This document shows positions 8,277-17,197 of a DNA stretch of 64,000 bases, in pieces; position 1 is the first letter of the stretch; each line of letters begins with the position of its first letter. This DNA comes from Castellaniella sp040276085 (GTDB lineage Bacteria; Pseudomonadota; Gammaproteobacteria; Burkholderiales; Burkholderiaceae_B), in NCBI RefSeq assembly GCF_040276085.1, contig NZ_JBELOK010000001.1:124001-188000 (forward strand), given 5' to 3'. Both the position numbers and the translations under genes were made by a program. The notes under the pieces are model-generated. The model was not told where the DNA came from, made no database searches, and saw nothing but the letters and a program-made list of their open reading frames with translations.

Positions 8277-9029
8277 TTGAATTCGCCAAAATCCCCACCA
8301 CCGATTGTCACCACCCAGGCACCCTCGGGCAGCACCCATATCCGCAGCTTCGTTCATCGCCGGGCCCACATCACGCCCAGCCAGGAGCACGCCATCGCGC
8401 AATGGCTCCCGCTGTGGTCGGTTTCCTATCAAAGCACACCACTGGATCTGACCGCCACCTTTGGGCGGTTGGCACCCACCATCCTGGAGATTGGCTTTGG
8501 CATGGGTGAAACCACCCAGCAGATTGCCCAGGCCCGGCCGGAAGACAACTTCCTGGGGGTGGAGGTTTTCAATGCAGGGGTTGGCGCGCTGCTGCGACGC
8601 ATCCACGATCACGAAATCCCGAATATCCGCATCATCCAGCACGATGCCGTCGAGGTGTTGCGCGACATGATTGCGCCCGCCTCACTGGCAGGTGCACATA
8701 TTTATTTTCCTGATCCCTGGCCCAAGAAACGTCACCATAAGCGCCGCCTGATCCAGCCGGATTTTGTGCGCCTGCTGGTCAGCCGCCTGGCACCGGGTGG
8801 CTATCTGCACTGCGCCACCGATTGGGAACACTACGCAGGACAAATGCTGGAGGTGCTGTCGGCCGAGCCGATGCTGGCCAATCAGTATCCAGGTTATGCA
8901 CCGCGCCCCGATTACCGTCCGCTCACCAAGTTCGAAAATCGTGGGCTGCGGCTTGGACACGGGGTGTGGGATTTGATCTTTACCCGGCGGCCTGCCACAA
9001 CAGACACTCACTCAACCGAGGCTTTATAA
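8277..9029 (+). CDS. trmB: tRNA (guanine-N7)-methyltransferase TrmB
   Basis: A 250-residue SAM-dependent enzyme that makes 7-methylguanosine at position 46 of tRNA. It shows the AdoMet motif ILEIGFGMGE near residue 70, the family signature YFPDPWPKKRHHKRR, and the C-terminal ATDWEHYA and TKFENRG motifs. The only plausible start is a TTG at 8277: an in-frame stop lies 24 bases upstream and there is no ATG before the conserved region. It is followed without a gap by the proline iminopeptidase gene, so the two are probably co-transcribed. A tRNA gene lies just upstream on the other strand. Confidence 0.93.
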   Translation: MNSPKSPPPIVTTQAPSGSTHIRSFVHRRAHITPSQEHAIAQWLPLWSVSYQSTPLDLTATFGRLAPTILEIGFGMGETTQQIAQARPEDNFLGVEVFNAGVGALLRRIHDHEIPNIRIIQHDAVEVLRDMIAPASLAGAHIYFPDPWPKKRHHKRRLIQPDFVRLLVSRLAPGGYLHCATDWEHYAGQMLEVLSAEPMLANQYPGYAPRPDYRPLTKFENRGLRLGHGVWDLIFTRRPATTDTHSTEAL

Positions 9030-9962
9030 ATGTATCCGGAGATCGAACCCTACGCACATGGCTTTCTGGACGTAGGATACGGCCACCAGGTGTACTGGGA
9101 GCTATGCGGTAACCCCAATGGCACGCCAGCCATTTTTTTGCATGGCGGCCCAGGTGCGGGCTGCTCGCCCACTCACCGGCGGGTGTTTGATCCACAACGG
9201 TACAAGGTCTTGCTGTTTGACCAACGCGGGTGCGGCCGGTCCTTGCCTTCGGCTTGCCTGGACCACAACACCACCTGGGACTTGGTGGCCGACATCGAGC
9301 GGCTGCGCACAGAGATTCTGCAAGCAGATCAGGCCGTGGTGTTCGGCGGATCCTGGGGTTCTACACTGGCACTGGCCTATGCCGAGACGCATCCGCAACA
9401 CGTCAAGGCCTTGATTGTGCGCGGGATATTTCTGCTGCGCCTGGCCGAATTGCGCTGGTTTTACCAAGAAGGTGCTTCCTGGCTGTTTCCGGATATCTGG
9501 GAGTCCTACCTGGCGCCAATCCCGCAAGCTGAGCGCGACGACCTGATTCAGGCCTACCACCGCCGCCTTACAGGCACCGATACCGCAATGCAACTGGCCG
9601 CCGCGCATGCCTGGACCCAATGGGAAAGCCACACCATCAGCCTGTTGCCCAACCCCGAGCACGTGCAGGCCCATGCTGCAGACGCCTCTGCATTGGCCTT
9701 TGCCCGGATCGAAAACCACTATTTCGTGCACCGTGGCTTCATGGAAGAAGGCCAGCTCTTGCGCGACGCCCACAAACTGGCCGATATCCCGGGAGTGATC
9801 GTGCAAGGCCGCTACGACGCCTGCACACCCACTCGATCAGCCTGGGATTTGCACCAGGCCTGGCCACAAGCTGGTTTTCATCTGGTACCCGACGCTGGCC
9901 ACGCCTTTGATGAACCGGGTATCCTCAAGCAATTGCTGGCAGCCACAGACCAGTTTGCCTAG
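9030..9962 (+). CDS. pip: Proline iminopeptidase
   Basis: A 310-residue alpha/beta hydrolase of peptidase family S33 that removes N-terminal proline from peptides. The oxyanion-hole motif HGGPG is at 38-42. The nucleophile Ser108 lies in GGSWGS, with Asp263 (RYDACTP) and His291 (DAGHAF) completing the triad. It has the usual length and no signal peptide. The ATG directly follows the trmB stop codon (TAA then ATG), so translation is probably coupled. Confidence 0.93.
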   Translation: MYPEIEPYAHGFLDVGYGHQVYWELCGNPNGTPAIFLHGGPGAGCSPTHRRVFDPQRYKVLLFDQRGCGRSLPSACLDHNTTWDLVADIERLRTEILQADQAVVFGGSWGSTLALAYAETHPQHVKALIVRGIFLLRLAELRWFYQEGASWLFPDIWESYLAPIPQAERDDLIQAYHRRLTGTDTAMQLAAAHAWTQWESHTISLLPNPEHVQAHAADASALAFARIENHYFVHRGFMEEGQLLRDAHKLADIPGVIVQGRYDACTPTRSAWDLHQAWPQAGFHLVPDAGHAFDEPGILKQLLAATDQFA

Positions 9963-9994
9963 CCAGCCAAACACACCCGTTTTTTATAGGCCCA

Positions 9995-10018
9995 CCGGAT
10001 GCGGCAATACGCATCCGG
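9995..10018. repeat. Perfect 9-bp hairpin between pip and thiS
   Basis: CCGGATGCG (9995-10003) and CGCATCCGG (10010-10018) pair around a 6-base loop. No T-run follows on either side in the correct place, so it is not a standard terminator. It resembles the extragenic palindromes of enterics, but no second copy was noticed in the window. Confidence 0.6.
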
Positions 10019-10041
10019 CAACCCGGCCTCGAGGTTTCTTT

Positions 10042-10248
10042 ATGAGCATAACGATCAAACTCAATGGCAAAGCCACCCAGATCGAAGCCGCCTGGACAAT
10101 ACTGAACCTGCTGCAGCACCTGGGCTATCAGGACAAGCGGATTGCGGTAGAACGCAATGGCGATATTGTCCCCAAAAGCCTGCACGGAAAAACGCAGCTG
10201 GCCGAGGGCGACCAGCTTGAAATCGTGGTGGCGGTGGGCGGCGGCTAA
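10042..10248 (+). CDS. thiS: Sulfur carrier protein ThiS
   Basis: A 68-residue ubiquitin-fold protein ending in VAVGGG. The C-terminal Gly-Gly is adenylated and converted to thiocarboxylate to donate sulfur to the thiazole ring of thiamine. The N-terminal MSITIKLNG and the V-E-R-N-G-D-I-V-P segment are typical. Its usual partner thiG is not adjacent, and ThiF or ThiG must be supplied from elsewhere. The ATG at 10042 lies just after the hairpin, with only a weak ribosome site. The gene converges on ffh. Confidence 0.92.
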   Translation: MSITIKLNGKATQIEAAWTILNLLQHLGYQDKRIAVERNGDIVPKSLHGKTQLAEGDQLEIVVAVGGG

Positions 10249-10278
10249 GCCGCAAACCGGCTTTACTGAAAGCTGGCT

Positions 10279-11697
10279 TTATCGAAAGCCGCCTTTACCC
10301 ATCATGCCGCCCAGGCCTTTCATGCCGCCCATGGCACGCATCATTTTGGCCATGCCACCTTTTTTCATCTGCTTCATCATGCCCTGCATTTGCTCGAACT
10401 GCTTGAGCATGCGGTTGACTTCCTGAACCGGCACCCCCGACCCTGCGGCAATGCGGCGCTTGCGTGAGGCCTTGATGAGTTCGGGTTTGGCCCGCTCAAG
10501 CGGTGTCATGGAATTGAGGATGCCTTCGGTACGTGCCAGTTGTTTCTCGGCCTGCCCGCCTTGCACCTGGGAGGCTGCCTGGGCAAACTGTGCCGGGAGT
10601 TTTTCGAGCAAAGAACCCATGTCGCCCATTTTCTTGACTTGTTGGAGCTGGTCGCGAAAATCGTTGAGATCAAAGCGATTACCAGACTTAAGCCGTGCCG
10701 CCAGCTTTTGAGCCTCGGCAATATCGATATTTTTCTGCGCTTGCTCAACCAACGAGACAATATCACCCATGCCCAAGACGCGCTGTGCCATGCGCTCGGG
10801 GTGAAAAGGCTCGAGGCCGTCGAGTTTTTCGGAAACCCCCACAAACTTAAGCGGTTTGCCAGTGATTTGCCGCACGGACAGTGCAGCACCCCCGCGGGCG
10901 TCACCGTCCAGCTTGGTCATCACCACGCCTGTCAGGGGCAAGGCATCAGAAAACGCCTTGGCAACATTGACCGCATCCTGGCCTTGCATCGCGTCCACAA
11001 CGAAGAGCGTTTCGATGGGATCAAGCTGGCTGTGCAACTGACGGATCTCGTCCATCATGACCTGATCGATACCCAGACGACCTGCGGTATCGACAATCAG
11101 GACATCGTAATGATGGCGCTTGGCGTAATCCAGGGCGTTGTGCGCAATATCGGCCGGCTTTTGCGAAGGATCGGAGGGCAGAAAATCGACCCCCACTTGC
11201 GCCGCCACGGTTTTGAGCTGATCGATGGCTGCCGGGCGGTAGACATCGGCACTGACCACCAGGACCTTTTTGCGGCCGGTTTTGCGGCCCTGCTGGACGT
11301 GGTTGCCTTCGGACAGCCACTTGGCCAGCTTGCCAGTGGTGGTGGTTTTACCCGCCCCCTGCAAGCCTGCCATCAAAATCACGGCTGGCGGCTGAGCCGC
11401 CAGAGAAAGCTCGCCGGCCTCAGTGCCGAGATCGGCCCCCATCAGGCGGGTGAGTTCTTTATGAACGATACCCACGAGCGCCTGACCCGGATTAAGGCTG
11501 CCGGCGACTTCTTGCCCCAACGCTGCTTCTTTGACGCGGCTGACGAACTCGCGCACTACTGGCAAGGCAACGTCGGCCTCGAGCAAGGCCAGACGAACCT
11601 CTCGCAACATTTCTTGCGTGTTGGCCTCGGTCAGGCGGGCCTCGCCGCGCATGGTCTTGACGATGCGCGAGAGACGGGAGGTCAGGTTATCAAGCAT
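10279..11697 (-). CDS. ffh: Signal recognition particle protein Ffh
   Basis: A 472-residue SRP54 GTPase that binds 4.5S RNA and signal sequences and delivers ribosomes to FtsY at the membrane. N domain first, then the P-loop GLQGAGKTTT at 111-120, the G-domain motifs DTAGRL and TKLDGDARGG, and a methionine-rich M domain ending GGMMGKGGFR. Start chosen at ATG 11697 (MLDNLTSRLS, the standard start). A GTG four codons earlier is possible. Divergent from the cytochrome-c-assembly-like gene, the arrangement seen in many proteobacteria (ffh/ypjD). Confidence 0.96.
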   Translation of the reverse strand: MLDNLTSRLSRIVKTMRGEARLTEANTQEMLREVRLALLEADVALPVVREFVSRVKEAALGQEVAGSLNPGQALVGIVHKELTRLMGADLGTEAGELSLAAQPPAVILMAGLQGAGKTTTTGKLAKWLSEGNHVQQGRKTGRKKVLVVSADVYRPAAIDQLKTVAAQVGVDFLPSDPSQKPADIAHNALDYAKRHHYDVLIVDTAGRLGIDQVMMDEIRQLHSQLDPIETLFVVDAMQGQDAVNVAKAFSDALPLTGVVMTKLDGDARGGAALSVRQITGKPLKFVGVSEKLDGLEPFHPERMAQRVLGMGDIVSLVEQAQKNIDIAEAQKLAARLKSGNRFDLNDFRDQLQQVKKMGDMGSLLEKLPAQFAQAASQVQGGQAEKQLARTEGILNSMTPLERAKPELIKASRKRRIAAGSGVPVQEVNRMLKQFEQMQGMMKQMKKGGMAKMMRAMGGMKGLGGMMGKGGFR

Positions 11698-11788
11698 GGC
11701 TGGTTCCACAAAACTGGTTGATCTGTCGGCCTGCGCATAAAATGAATACTTTTGCGGTGCACACCGTGCACCTTAGACCAACAGGACT

Positions 11789-12640
11789 ATGTCAGTCAGC
11801 ATTGTATTTCACTTGCTTGCCGCGCTGGCCTACGCTGCATTGGGCATTGCACTATGGCTGCCCATTCTCAAGGCACAAGATGTCACTCCCAGCTCGGCCC
11901 TGGGCCGCAGCTGCCTGCTCGGCGCCATCGCCTTGCACGGCATAGGGTTGCTGGCAGCCATTATTGTGCCCAAGGGCCTGTATTTAAGTTGGGCACTGGC
12001 CTTGTCGGCTGCCATCTGGCTGGGCATGATCGTTTTTTGGATAGAAAACTTTCTGCTGCGCCTGGATAGCTTACTGCTATTACTGCTGCCGGCAGCAGCT
12101 TTCATCAGCCTGCTGGCGGGCGTGTTTCCACAAGGATATCTGGTACCACACGCCAACAGCGACTGGCTGCGTGTTCATCTGCTGATCGCCATGACGGCCT
12201 ACGGCCTGATCACAGTGGCGGCCCTGCATGCGATGCTGATGACGGTTCTGGATCGCCACCTGCACCGCCCGATCGAATCCATGGGGCAACAAAGCGCCCT
12301 GGATCGGGCCATGGGGGCCATGCCGGCCCTGCTGACCCTCGAACAACTGCTGTTTCGCCTGATCTGGATCGGGTTTGGCGTGCTGACGCTAACGGTGATC
12401 ACTGGTATTGTCGTGTCCCTGCGTCTCACCGGGCATGCCCTGCCCATGGACCACAAAACCGTGTTTACGCTGCTGTCGTGGGTCACTTTTGGCGTGCTGC
12501 TGGCAGGCCGCCAGATCAAGGGCTGGCGCGGGCGTATCGCCTTACGCTGGACACTGGCCGGTTTTGCTTTTTTGTTGCTGTCCTACACAGGCAGCCGTTT
12601 TGTTCTCGAAGTCATTCTCCACAGAGGCTCTCTTGGGTAA
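11789..12640 (+). CDS. CcsA/HemX-like inner-membrane protein (YpjD type)
   Basis: A 283-residue protein with about eight hydrophobic segments, of the cytochrome-c assembly (CcsA/CcmC) superfamily as represented by E. coli YpjD. It lies next to ffh and divergent from it, as ypjD does. The tryptophan-rich WWD haem-handling motif of true CcmC/CcsA is not seen, so a direct role in haem delivery is uncertain. It overlaps the next small membrane protein by eight bases, so the two are co-translated. Confidence 0.75.
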   Translation: MSVSIVFHLLAALAYAALGIALWLPILKAQDVTPSSALGRSCLLGAIALHGIGLLAAIIVPKGLYLSWALALSAAIWLGMIVFWIENFLLRLDSLLLLLLPAAAFISLLAGVFPQGYLVPHANSDWLRVHLLIAMTAYGLITVAALHAMLMTVLDRHLHRPIESMGQQSALDRAMGAMPALLTLEQLLFRLIWIGFGVLTLTVITGIVVSLRLTGHALPMDHKTVFTLLSWVTFGVLLAGRQIKGWRGRIALRWTLAGFAFLLLSYTGSRFVLEVILHRGSLG

Positions 12641-12881
12641 GTTCTTGTTATGGGCCGTCATTATCCTGGCCGTCCTGCTGGTATCCCGCATCCTTAGTCA
12701 CCAAAAGGCCGCCGCCCGGCAAGCCGCAGGCCGCCGCCAAGATGCCGACGCCCGCCTGGCCGCAGAATCGATGGTGCGATGTGCGCACTGCCACATTTTT
12801 TTGCCACGATCCGAAGCCTACATGAGCCAGGGCAAAACCTGGTGCAGCGCCGACCACGCCCGCCTGGGGCTAAAAAAGTAG
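12633..12881 (+). CDS. Small membrane-anchored Cys4 protein (PP0621-like)
   Basis: An 82-residue protein starting at TTG 12633 (MGKFLLWAVIILAVLLVSRI), preceded by an AGAGG site. The usual start of this conserved family is Met-Gly-Lys-Leu/Phe, which supports the TTG choice. One N-terminal membrane helix is followed by a basic linker and a C-x-x-C motif (CAHCHIF), with a further Cys near the end (TWCSADH), suggesting a small metal-binding module. Function unknown. It overlaps the upstream gene and is followed seven bases later by ampD. Confidence 0.7.
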   Translation: MGKFLLWAVIILAVLLVSRILSHQKAAARQAAGRRQDADARLAAESMVRCAHCHIFLPRSEAYMSQGKTWCSADHARLGLKK

Positions 12882-12887
12882 GGCGCC

Positions 12888-13481
12888 ATGGCAAACGCAC
12901 CGGACACCCCGGCAGCCAAACAGCTTTTTAGCGCTTTGCCCGCCATCGGTGCAGACGGCTGGCTGCCGTCCGGGCCAGGGGTATTGCATCGGCCATCGCC
13001 CAACCACGACGCACGGCCCAACGCCGAAGACCCCTATCTGCTGGTGATCCACAATATCAGCCTGCCGCCCGGCGTGTTTCAGGGCAACTGCATCATCGAT
13101 TTTTTTCAGAACTGCCTGGATATCAATGCCGACCCCTGGTTTGAGAATATCCGCGATGTTCATGTCTCTGCACATTTCCTGATCCGCCGCGACGGGGCAA
13201 TTGTCCAATTTGTGCCCACGGTGCTGCGCGCCTGGCATGCGGGCGTATCTGTCTTCGAAGGACGAGAGCACTGCAACGATTTTTCCATCGGCATCGAGCT
13301 TGAGGGGGCCGACACCGTGCCCTACACCGATGCGCAATACGCACGCCTGGATCAATTGGCCGATGTGATCCGCACCCGCCACCCGATCCGCGCCGTACAG
13401 GGGCACCAGCACATCGCCCCCGGACGCAAGACAGATCCGGGCGAGGCCTTTGACTGGGCACGGTTCTGGGGCGGGCGGTAA
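12888..13481 (+). CDS. ampD: 1,6-anhydro-N-acetylmuramyl-L-alanine amidase AmpD
   Basis: A 197-residue cytosolic zinc amidase that cleaves the stem peptide from anhydromuropeptides during cell-wall recycling, and thereby tunes AmpR-type beta-lactamase induction where present. Zinc ligands are expected at His55 (VIHNISLPPG), His173 (QGHQHIAPGRKTDPG) and Asp183; the catalytic Glu lies in GIELEG. No signal peptide, which fits AmpD rather than periplasmic amidases. ampC and ampR are not in the window. The start ATG at 12888 follows GTAGGGC. Confidence 0.93.
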   Translation: MANAPDTPAAKQLFSALPAIGADGWLPSGPGVLHRPSPNHDARPNAEDPYLLVIHNISLPPGVFQGNCIIDFFQNCLDINADPWFENIRDVHVSAHFLIRRDGAIVQFVPTVLRAWHAGVSVFEGREHCNDFSIGIELEGADTVPYTDAQYARLDQLADVIRTRHPIRAVQGHQHIAPGRKTDPGEAFDWARFWGGR

Positions 13482-13631
13482 AAGGCTCGGCTGACTCAAA
13501 ACAATTTTTCTGATTCGCCCTTTGATTTTTATTCAAAATTTTTGTAATCTTTGCAGGATGTTTCGCTTCTGAGCTGAACGGCAATTGTTTACCTGGGCTG
13601 TTCACGTACCCAAATACGTCCACCTGCCCTG

Positions 13632-15107
13632 ATGACGCACGCCGCAACCCATAAAAGCACAGTAACCGCCGCTTCAATACACGGCGTCGCCAGCAAACCG
13701 CACGCGTGGTTTAGGGCCATCGCCCAAGTCGTACTCATTTTGTTGCTGGCCTACAGCACCCTGGGTTACTCCTGGTTTGGCACCAGCACACGGGCCGATC
13801 AGTACCTCCACGACCTGTTCAACACCTATGCCGGCAATTGGCTGTATCCCGATGCAAGCGAGCAGATCACTGTCCTTTTGCTGACCGACGAATCCGTCGA
13901 CCACTATCAACAAGGCCACTGGCCTGCCCGCTACGACTTCCACGCGCAGGTGCTCAATACACTGTTGCGCCATAAACCGGCCGCAGTTTTCATTGATTTC
14001 CTATGGCTCAGCCAACGACCCACTGCGGCGACAAACCGAGTGAGGGATGGCGATTATCTGATACACGTGCTGCAGCGCTACAAGGCTGCCGGTATCCCTG
14101 TTTACTTGTCATACTCGCCAGGCGTCGTCGGACATTTGGGCAAGGATCTCCGAGGATTAGTGCGTTACGTCTCCGCTCAAGTTGATCTGGACTACACGGA
14201 TTTTGTGTATCGCCGTTATCCGGTAAACCACGGCAGTCAACGCACAGCCGCATTTCGCATGGCTGAAGACGCCGACCCCGCACGATTCTCCCCAATATCC
14301 GACGCCGATATGGATATTTTCTGGGGAACACGTCCTAATCGGGCAAATCAACACTGGATGGCCGGCGACCATCCCAGCCCCGGCATGTTGCAGGTATTGC
14401 ACTCCGGTTATACCGGCGTGAGCACTCCCGTGCCATACACCACCACCTTGTACGTCAGGGATCTGCTCAACCCCCGGGCACAGACCAATGCTATTGCGGA
14501 CCAACAGGCCCGGGATTTGCTGCAGAACCGGTTTGTCATGTACGGCGGCAATCTGTCGGGGGTGCAGGATTTGATATTTACGCCCACACGACAGCTGCTG
14601 CCAGGCGTCTACTTGCACGCCATGGCGCTGGACAACCTGCTGCACTGGGGTAAAGCCTATAAATCCAGCAATGGCACCACATGGATCGCCCGTGCCTGGG
14701 GACACGAAACACTAAGTCTGCTGTTTATTCTGCCAGTCGCGCTCGTTTTTGCATTTTTCAGTAATGCAGCTGCCTTGTGCCCTGGCTTTTGTACGCAGTC
14801 TGCGGGCTATCAGAGATTACAGACACTTGCGAACCAACATCCGCTGTGGATGCAGCGATTGTGCGCAGTGCTCGTGGGCCTTTACCTGCTGATATGCGCG
14901 ACGATCGAATTTCATTATTTTGGCGTGTCCGCGTCCTCTTTGGCTGGATACATCGCGTTTATCGCCTTGGGATATTTTCTGGATCGATTGAAGCTGCTTG
15001 ACTGGATGATGAACGATGCCCGCCCCACCGCTAGATCCTGGGCCAACACCATCCACCAGGCGGCCCAATCTTATCTCGCTCACCTGAAGCAAAGGGATCT
15101 GCCATGA
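13632..15107 (+). CDS. CHASE2-domain membrane sensor without an output domain
   Basis: A 491-residue membrane protein. One helix (about 28-48) is followed by a long extracytoplasmic CHASE2-type domain (ITVLLLTDESV, PAAVFIDFLW, FVMYGGNLSG, LPGVYLHAMALDNLL). Two or three C-terminal helices (about 355-455) and a short basic tail come after. CHASE2 proteins usually end in a kinase, cyclase or other output domain; here none follows, so signalling would need a partner. It overlaps the small secreted protein by four bases (ATGA) and heads a three-gene cluster with an M48 lipoprotein. The ligand is unknown. The upstream 150 bases are AT-rich and probably hold the promoter. Confidence 0.8.
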   Translation: MTHAATHKSTVTAASIHGVASKPHAWFRAIAQVVLILLLAYSTLGYSWFGTSTRADQYLHDLFNTYAGNWLYPDASEQITVLLLTDESVDHYQQGHWPARYDFHAQVLNTLLRHKPAAVFIDFLWLSQRPTAATNRVRDGDYLIHVLQRYKAAGIPVYLSYSPGVVGHLGKDLRGLVRYVSAQVDLDYTDFVYRRYPVNHGSQRTAAFRMAEDADPARFSPISDADMDIFWGTRPNRANQHWMAGDHPSPGMLQVLHSGYTGVSTPVPYTTTLYVRDLLNPRAQTNAIADQQARDLLQNRFVMYGGNLSGVQDLIFTPTRQLLPGVYLHAMALDNLLHWGKAYKSSNGTTWIARAWGHETLSLLFILPVALVFAFFSNAAALCPGFCTQSAGYQRLQTLANQHPLWMQRLCAVLVGLYLLICATIEFHYFGVSASSLAGYIAFIALGYFLDRLKLLDWMMNDARPTARSWANTIHQAAQSYLAHLKQRDLP

Positions 15108-15466
15108 AGCGTTACGTCAAAACACTCCTGCTAGGGTTGGCTCTTGCCGCTCAAACCTCCCTGGCCGCAGACTTGAAGATCGATTCGTTTGCTCCCGACA
15201 TAACTGAACTGGATCTGTTCAGCACCGGAGCCAATGGCGCTTACGTCAGGAGCATCAACCCAAAGTCCCTCACCTATCCCATCCCGATCCTGGATGACCG
15301 CAATGGCAGTTTTGTGATTCGGGTGAACGGCAAGAAATACGTCATCCAGGCTTCCGGCGCCAATACCAATAAGGTTTTTCAAGCAAAGGCCAAAGGGGTG
15401 TGTCCCAATGCCATCAACGGCAAGATGGAAGCCTCTACCCGCGGCATTACCGGCCAAGGATGCTAA
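15104..15466 (+). CDS. Small secreted protein of the CHASE2/M48 cluster
   Basis: A 120-residue protein with a clear signal peptide (MKRYVKTLLLGLALAAQTSLAA, cut after about residue 21). The mature part is about 99 residues with two cysteines (KGVCPN and the C-terminal QGC) that could form a disulfide. I do not recognise a family. It overlaps the CHASE2 gene by four bases and ends three bases before the M48 gene start, so all three are probably made together in the periplasm. A ligand-binding or accessory role is only a guess. Confidence 0.7.
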   Translation: MKRYVKTLLLGLALAAQTSLAADLKIDSFAPDITELDLFSTGANGAYVRSINPKSLTYPIPILDDRNGSFVIRVNGKKYVIQASGANTNKVFQAKAKGVCPNAINGKMEASTRGITGQGC

Positions 15467-15468
15467 TC

Positions 15469-17118
15469 ATGTCTACCGGTAATCCCCGTATTTTGTTTGC
15501 CATCCTGCTACCGCTGCTATTGTCAGCCTGCGCCAATATGGGCCAGCGTCCCGGGTGGATACCGGTGGTATTTAACGATGACACGCCCTATCTGGCCCAA
15601 CTACACCCAGCGCTTCAATCCGGCGACCCCAACAACCCACGGGTGATTTCACCACAAGCGCGCACACCAATCGCGCCAGACAAAGCGACATCCGACACAC
15701 TTGCCGCTGCTTCCGCAGAAACACCAAAGGAGATGTTGGAAGATTTGAAGCAGGTGCAAAGCGAAAGCCTGGGCCTGGTCAGCGCGCCCAAACTGGAAAA
15801 GCTGCTCAACGACGAACTACAACATATAAAGGACAGCAGCGGTTTTGGAAATCACCCAGCAAAAGTATATTTACTGGCGGCCGCCGGCATGAGTGCCCGA
15901 ACCAGTGCGGCTGGCAACATCTATATCCCTCTACCCAGTGTGCTGGACATCCAAACGCTGGACGAGATGGATGCATTGCTGGCCCACGAATTCGCTCATG
16001 CCGCCCTCTCGCACAACGACACCGACCTCATCAAGTCCTTGCAAAAGAAAGCAACAACCTTGTACGCAGTTGCCAATAAGCTGGACATGAATCAAGGCGA
16101 ACTTGAATCCGTCAGTCGACGGATTCGCAATAGCGTGGCGATGTATCAGGCCACCGAAAAAATTCTGTCTCCTGGCTGGACTCGAACCCAGGAAACCGAT
16201 GCAGATCGCCTGGCCATCGACTTTCTGGTGGTGAGCGGCCGCAACCTGAACAGCATGACGGCGCTGCTAAGCCGCATCGAGCAATGGAACAAAAACAATG
16301 CGGCCCTGTTGCAGCAATATGCCCCCAAAGGCAGCCTTCTGGTGGCGGCTGCCACTAAGCGATTTGCACAAAACGACTGGCAGGCGCTGGCCATCAGCGC
16401 TCTTGAACCCCTGGCCTTGCAAGTGGAAGAGAAGATCAACCAACTTAGCAATACGCACGATGAAATCCAGGCACGTCAGGACGACGTCGCTGCCTACATC
16501 AGGGCCCATTATCGGCGTGTAGCACGCCCGGCTCCGCAGACAGCTCCCTGGCGCCGGATCGCCCATAATACCCAAACACGACGACTCTCGAATAGCGTTG
16601 AATATGCCATGCTGGCCTGGAAAAAGCTCAACGAGGGGGATGTGCGGGCAGCCCGCAATCAACTGGCCAAAGCCAATAACCGGGACGCCCGCAGCCAAAC
16701 GTTTTACCAACTGGTTCAAGCAGCAATCGAAGAAGCCAGCGGCCGCCCCGATCGCGTTTTGAGGATCGCCGCCCACGCCGAGAAAAGCCCCTACCCTTCA
16801 TTCTGGATGCCTGTGATGGCGCAACGAGCCAGAATGAACAGCCACAAGGGCTCGCCCAATCCCGCCGCTGTAGAAGCCCTATATGCCGCGTTTGACCAAT
16901 TCGGCCGGCCACCCAACTACTACAGCGACCTCATCACCATGGCAGCCAAAGCGGATAACACCGGCTTACGCCTTCAGATTTCCACACGCTGCATGGTCGA
17001 GTATTTTGGCGACAGCGATGCCTGCCTGAACAACGATGCTCGGGATACCAAGGCCAAACAGTCACAAACAGCCGGTCACTCCGGGGTAGTCGGGACATTT
17101 CTCGGTCTGTTCAATTAA
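15469..17118 (+). CDS. M48-family zinc metalloprotease lipoprotein
   Basis: A 549-residue lipoprotein protease. The lipobox LLSA-C places the lipidated cysteine at residue 21. The zinc motif HEFAH is at 173-177, with the third ligand Glu242 in ETDADRLA, so the catalytic site is complete. A helical region with a long coiled segment and TPR-like repeats follows. It resembles BepA/LoiP-type periplasmic proteases of envelope quality control but is attached to a CHASE2 sensor cluster. Start chosen at 15469 because AAGGA sits eight bases upstream; an ATG at 15460 is less likely. The substrate is unknown. Confidence 0.85.
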   Translation: MSTGNPRILFAILLPLLLSACANMGQRPGWIPVVFNDDTPYLAQLHPALQSGDPNNPRVISPQARTPIAPDKATSDTLAAASAETPKEMLEDLKQVQSESLGLVSAPKLEKLLNDELQHIKDSSGFGNHPAKVYLLAAAGMSARTSAAGNIYIPLPSVLDIQTLDEMDALLAHEFAHAALSHNDTDLIKSLQKKATTLYAVANKLDMNQGELESVSRRIRNSVAMYQATEKILSPGWTRTQETDADRLAIDFLVVSGRNLNSMTALLSRIEQWNKNNAALLQQYAPKGSLLVAAATKRFAQNDWQALAISALEPLALQVEEKINQLSNTHDEIQARQDDVAAYIRAHYRRVARPAPQTAPWRRIAHNTQTRRLSNSVEYAMLAWKKLNEGDVRAARNQLAKANNRDARSQTFYQLVQAAIEEASGRPDRVLRIAAHAEKSPYPSFWMPVMAQRARMNSHKGSPNPAAVEALYAAFDQFGRPPNYYSDLITMAAKADNTGLRLQISTRCMVEYFGDSDACLNNDARDTKAKQSQTAGHSGVVGTFLGLFN

Positions 17119-17197
17119 AGACTATGTGCTCGGCGTGCTTAACCGAGATTCCGTAATCATCCGCCACGCAGCTTGCCAGGCCCGCACCAACCAAAAA

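Noticed and set aside
10540..11721. 393-codon plus-strand frame opposite ffh
   Set aside because: Antisense shadow; ffh is unambiguous on the minus strand.
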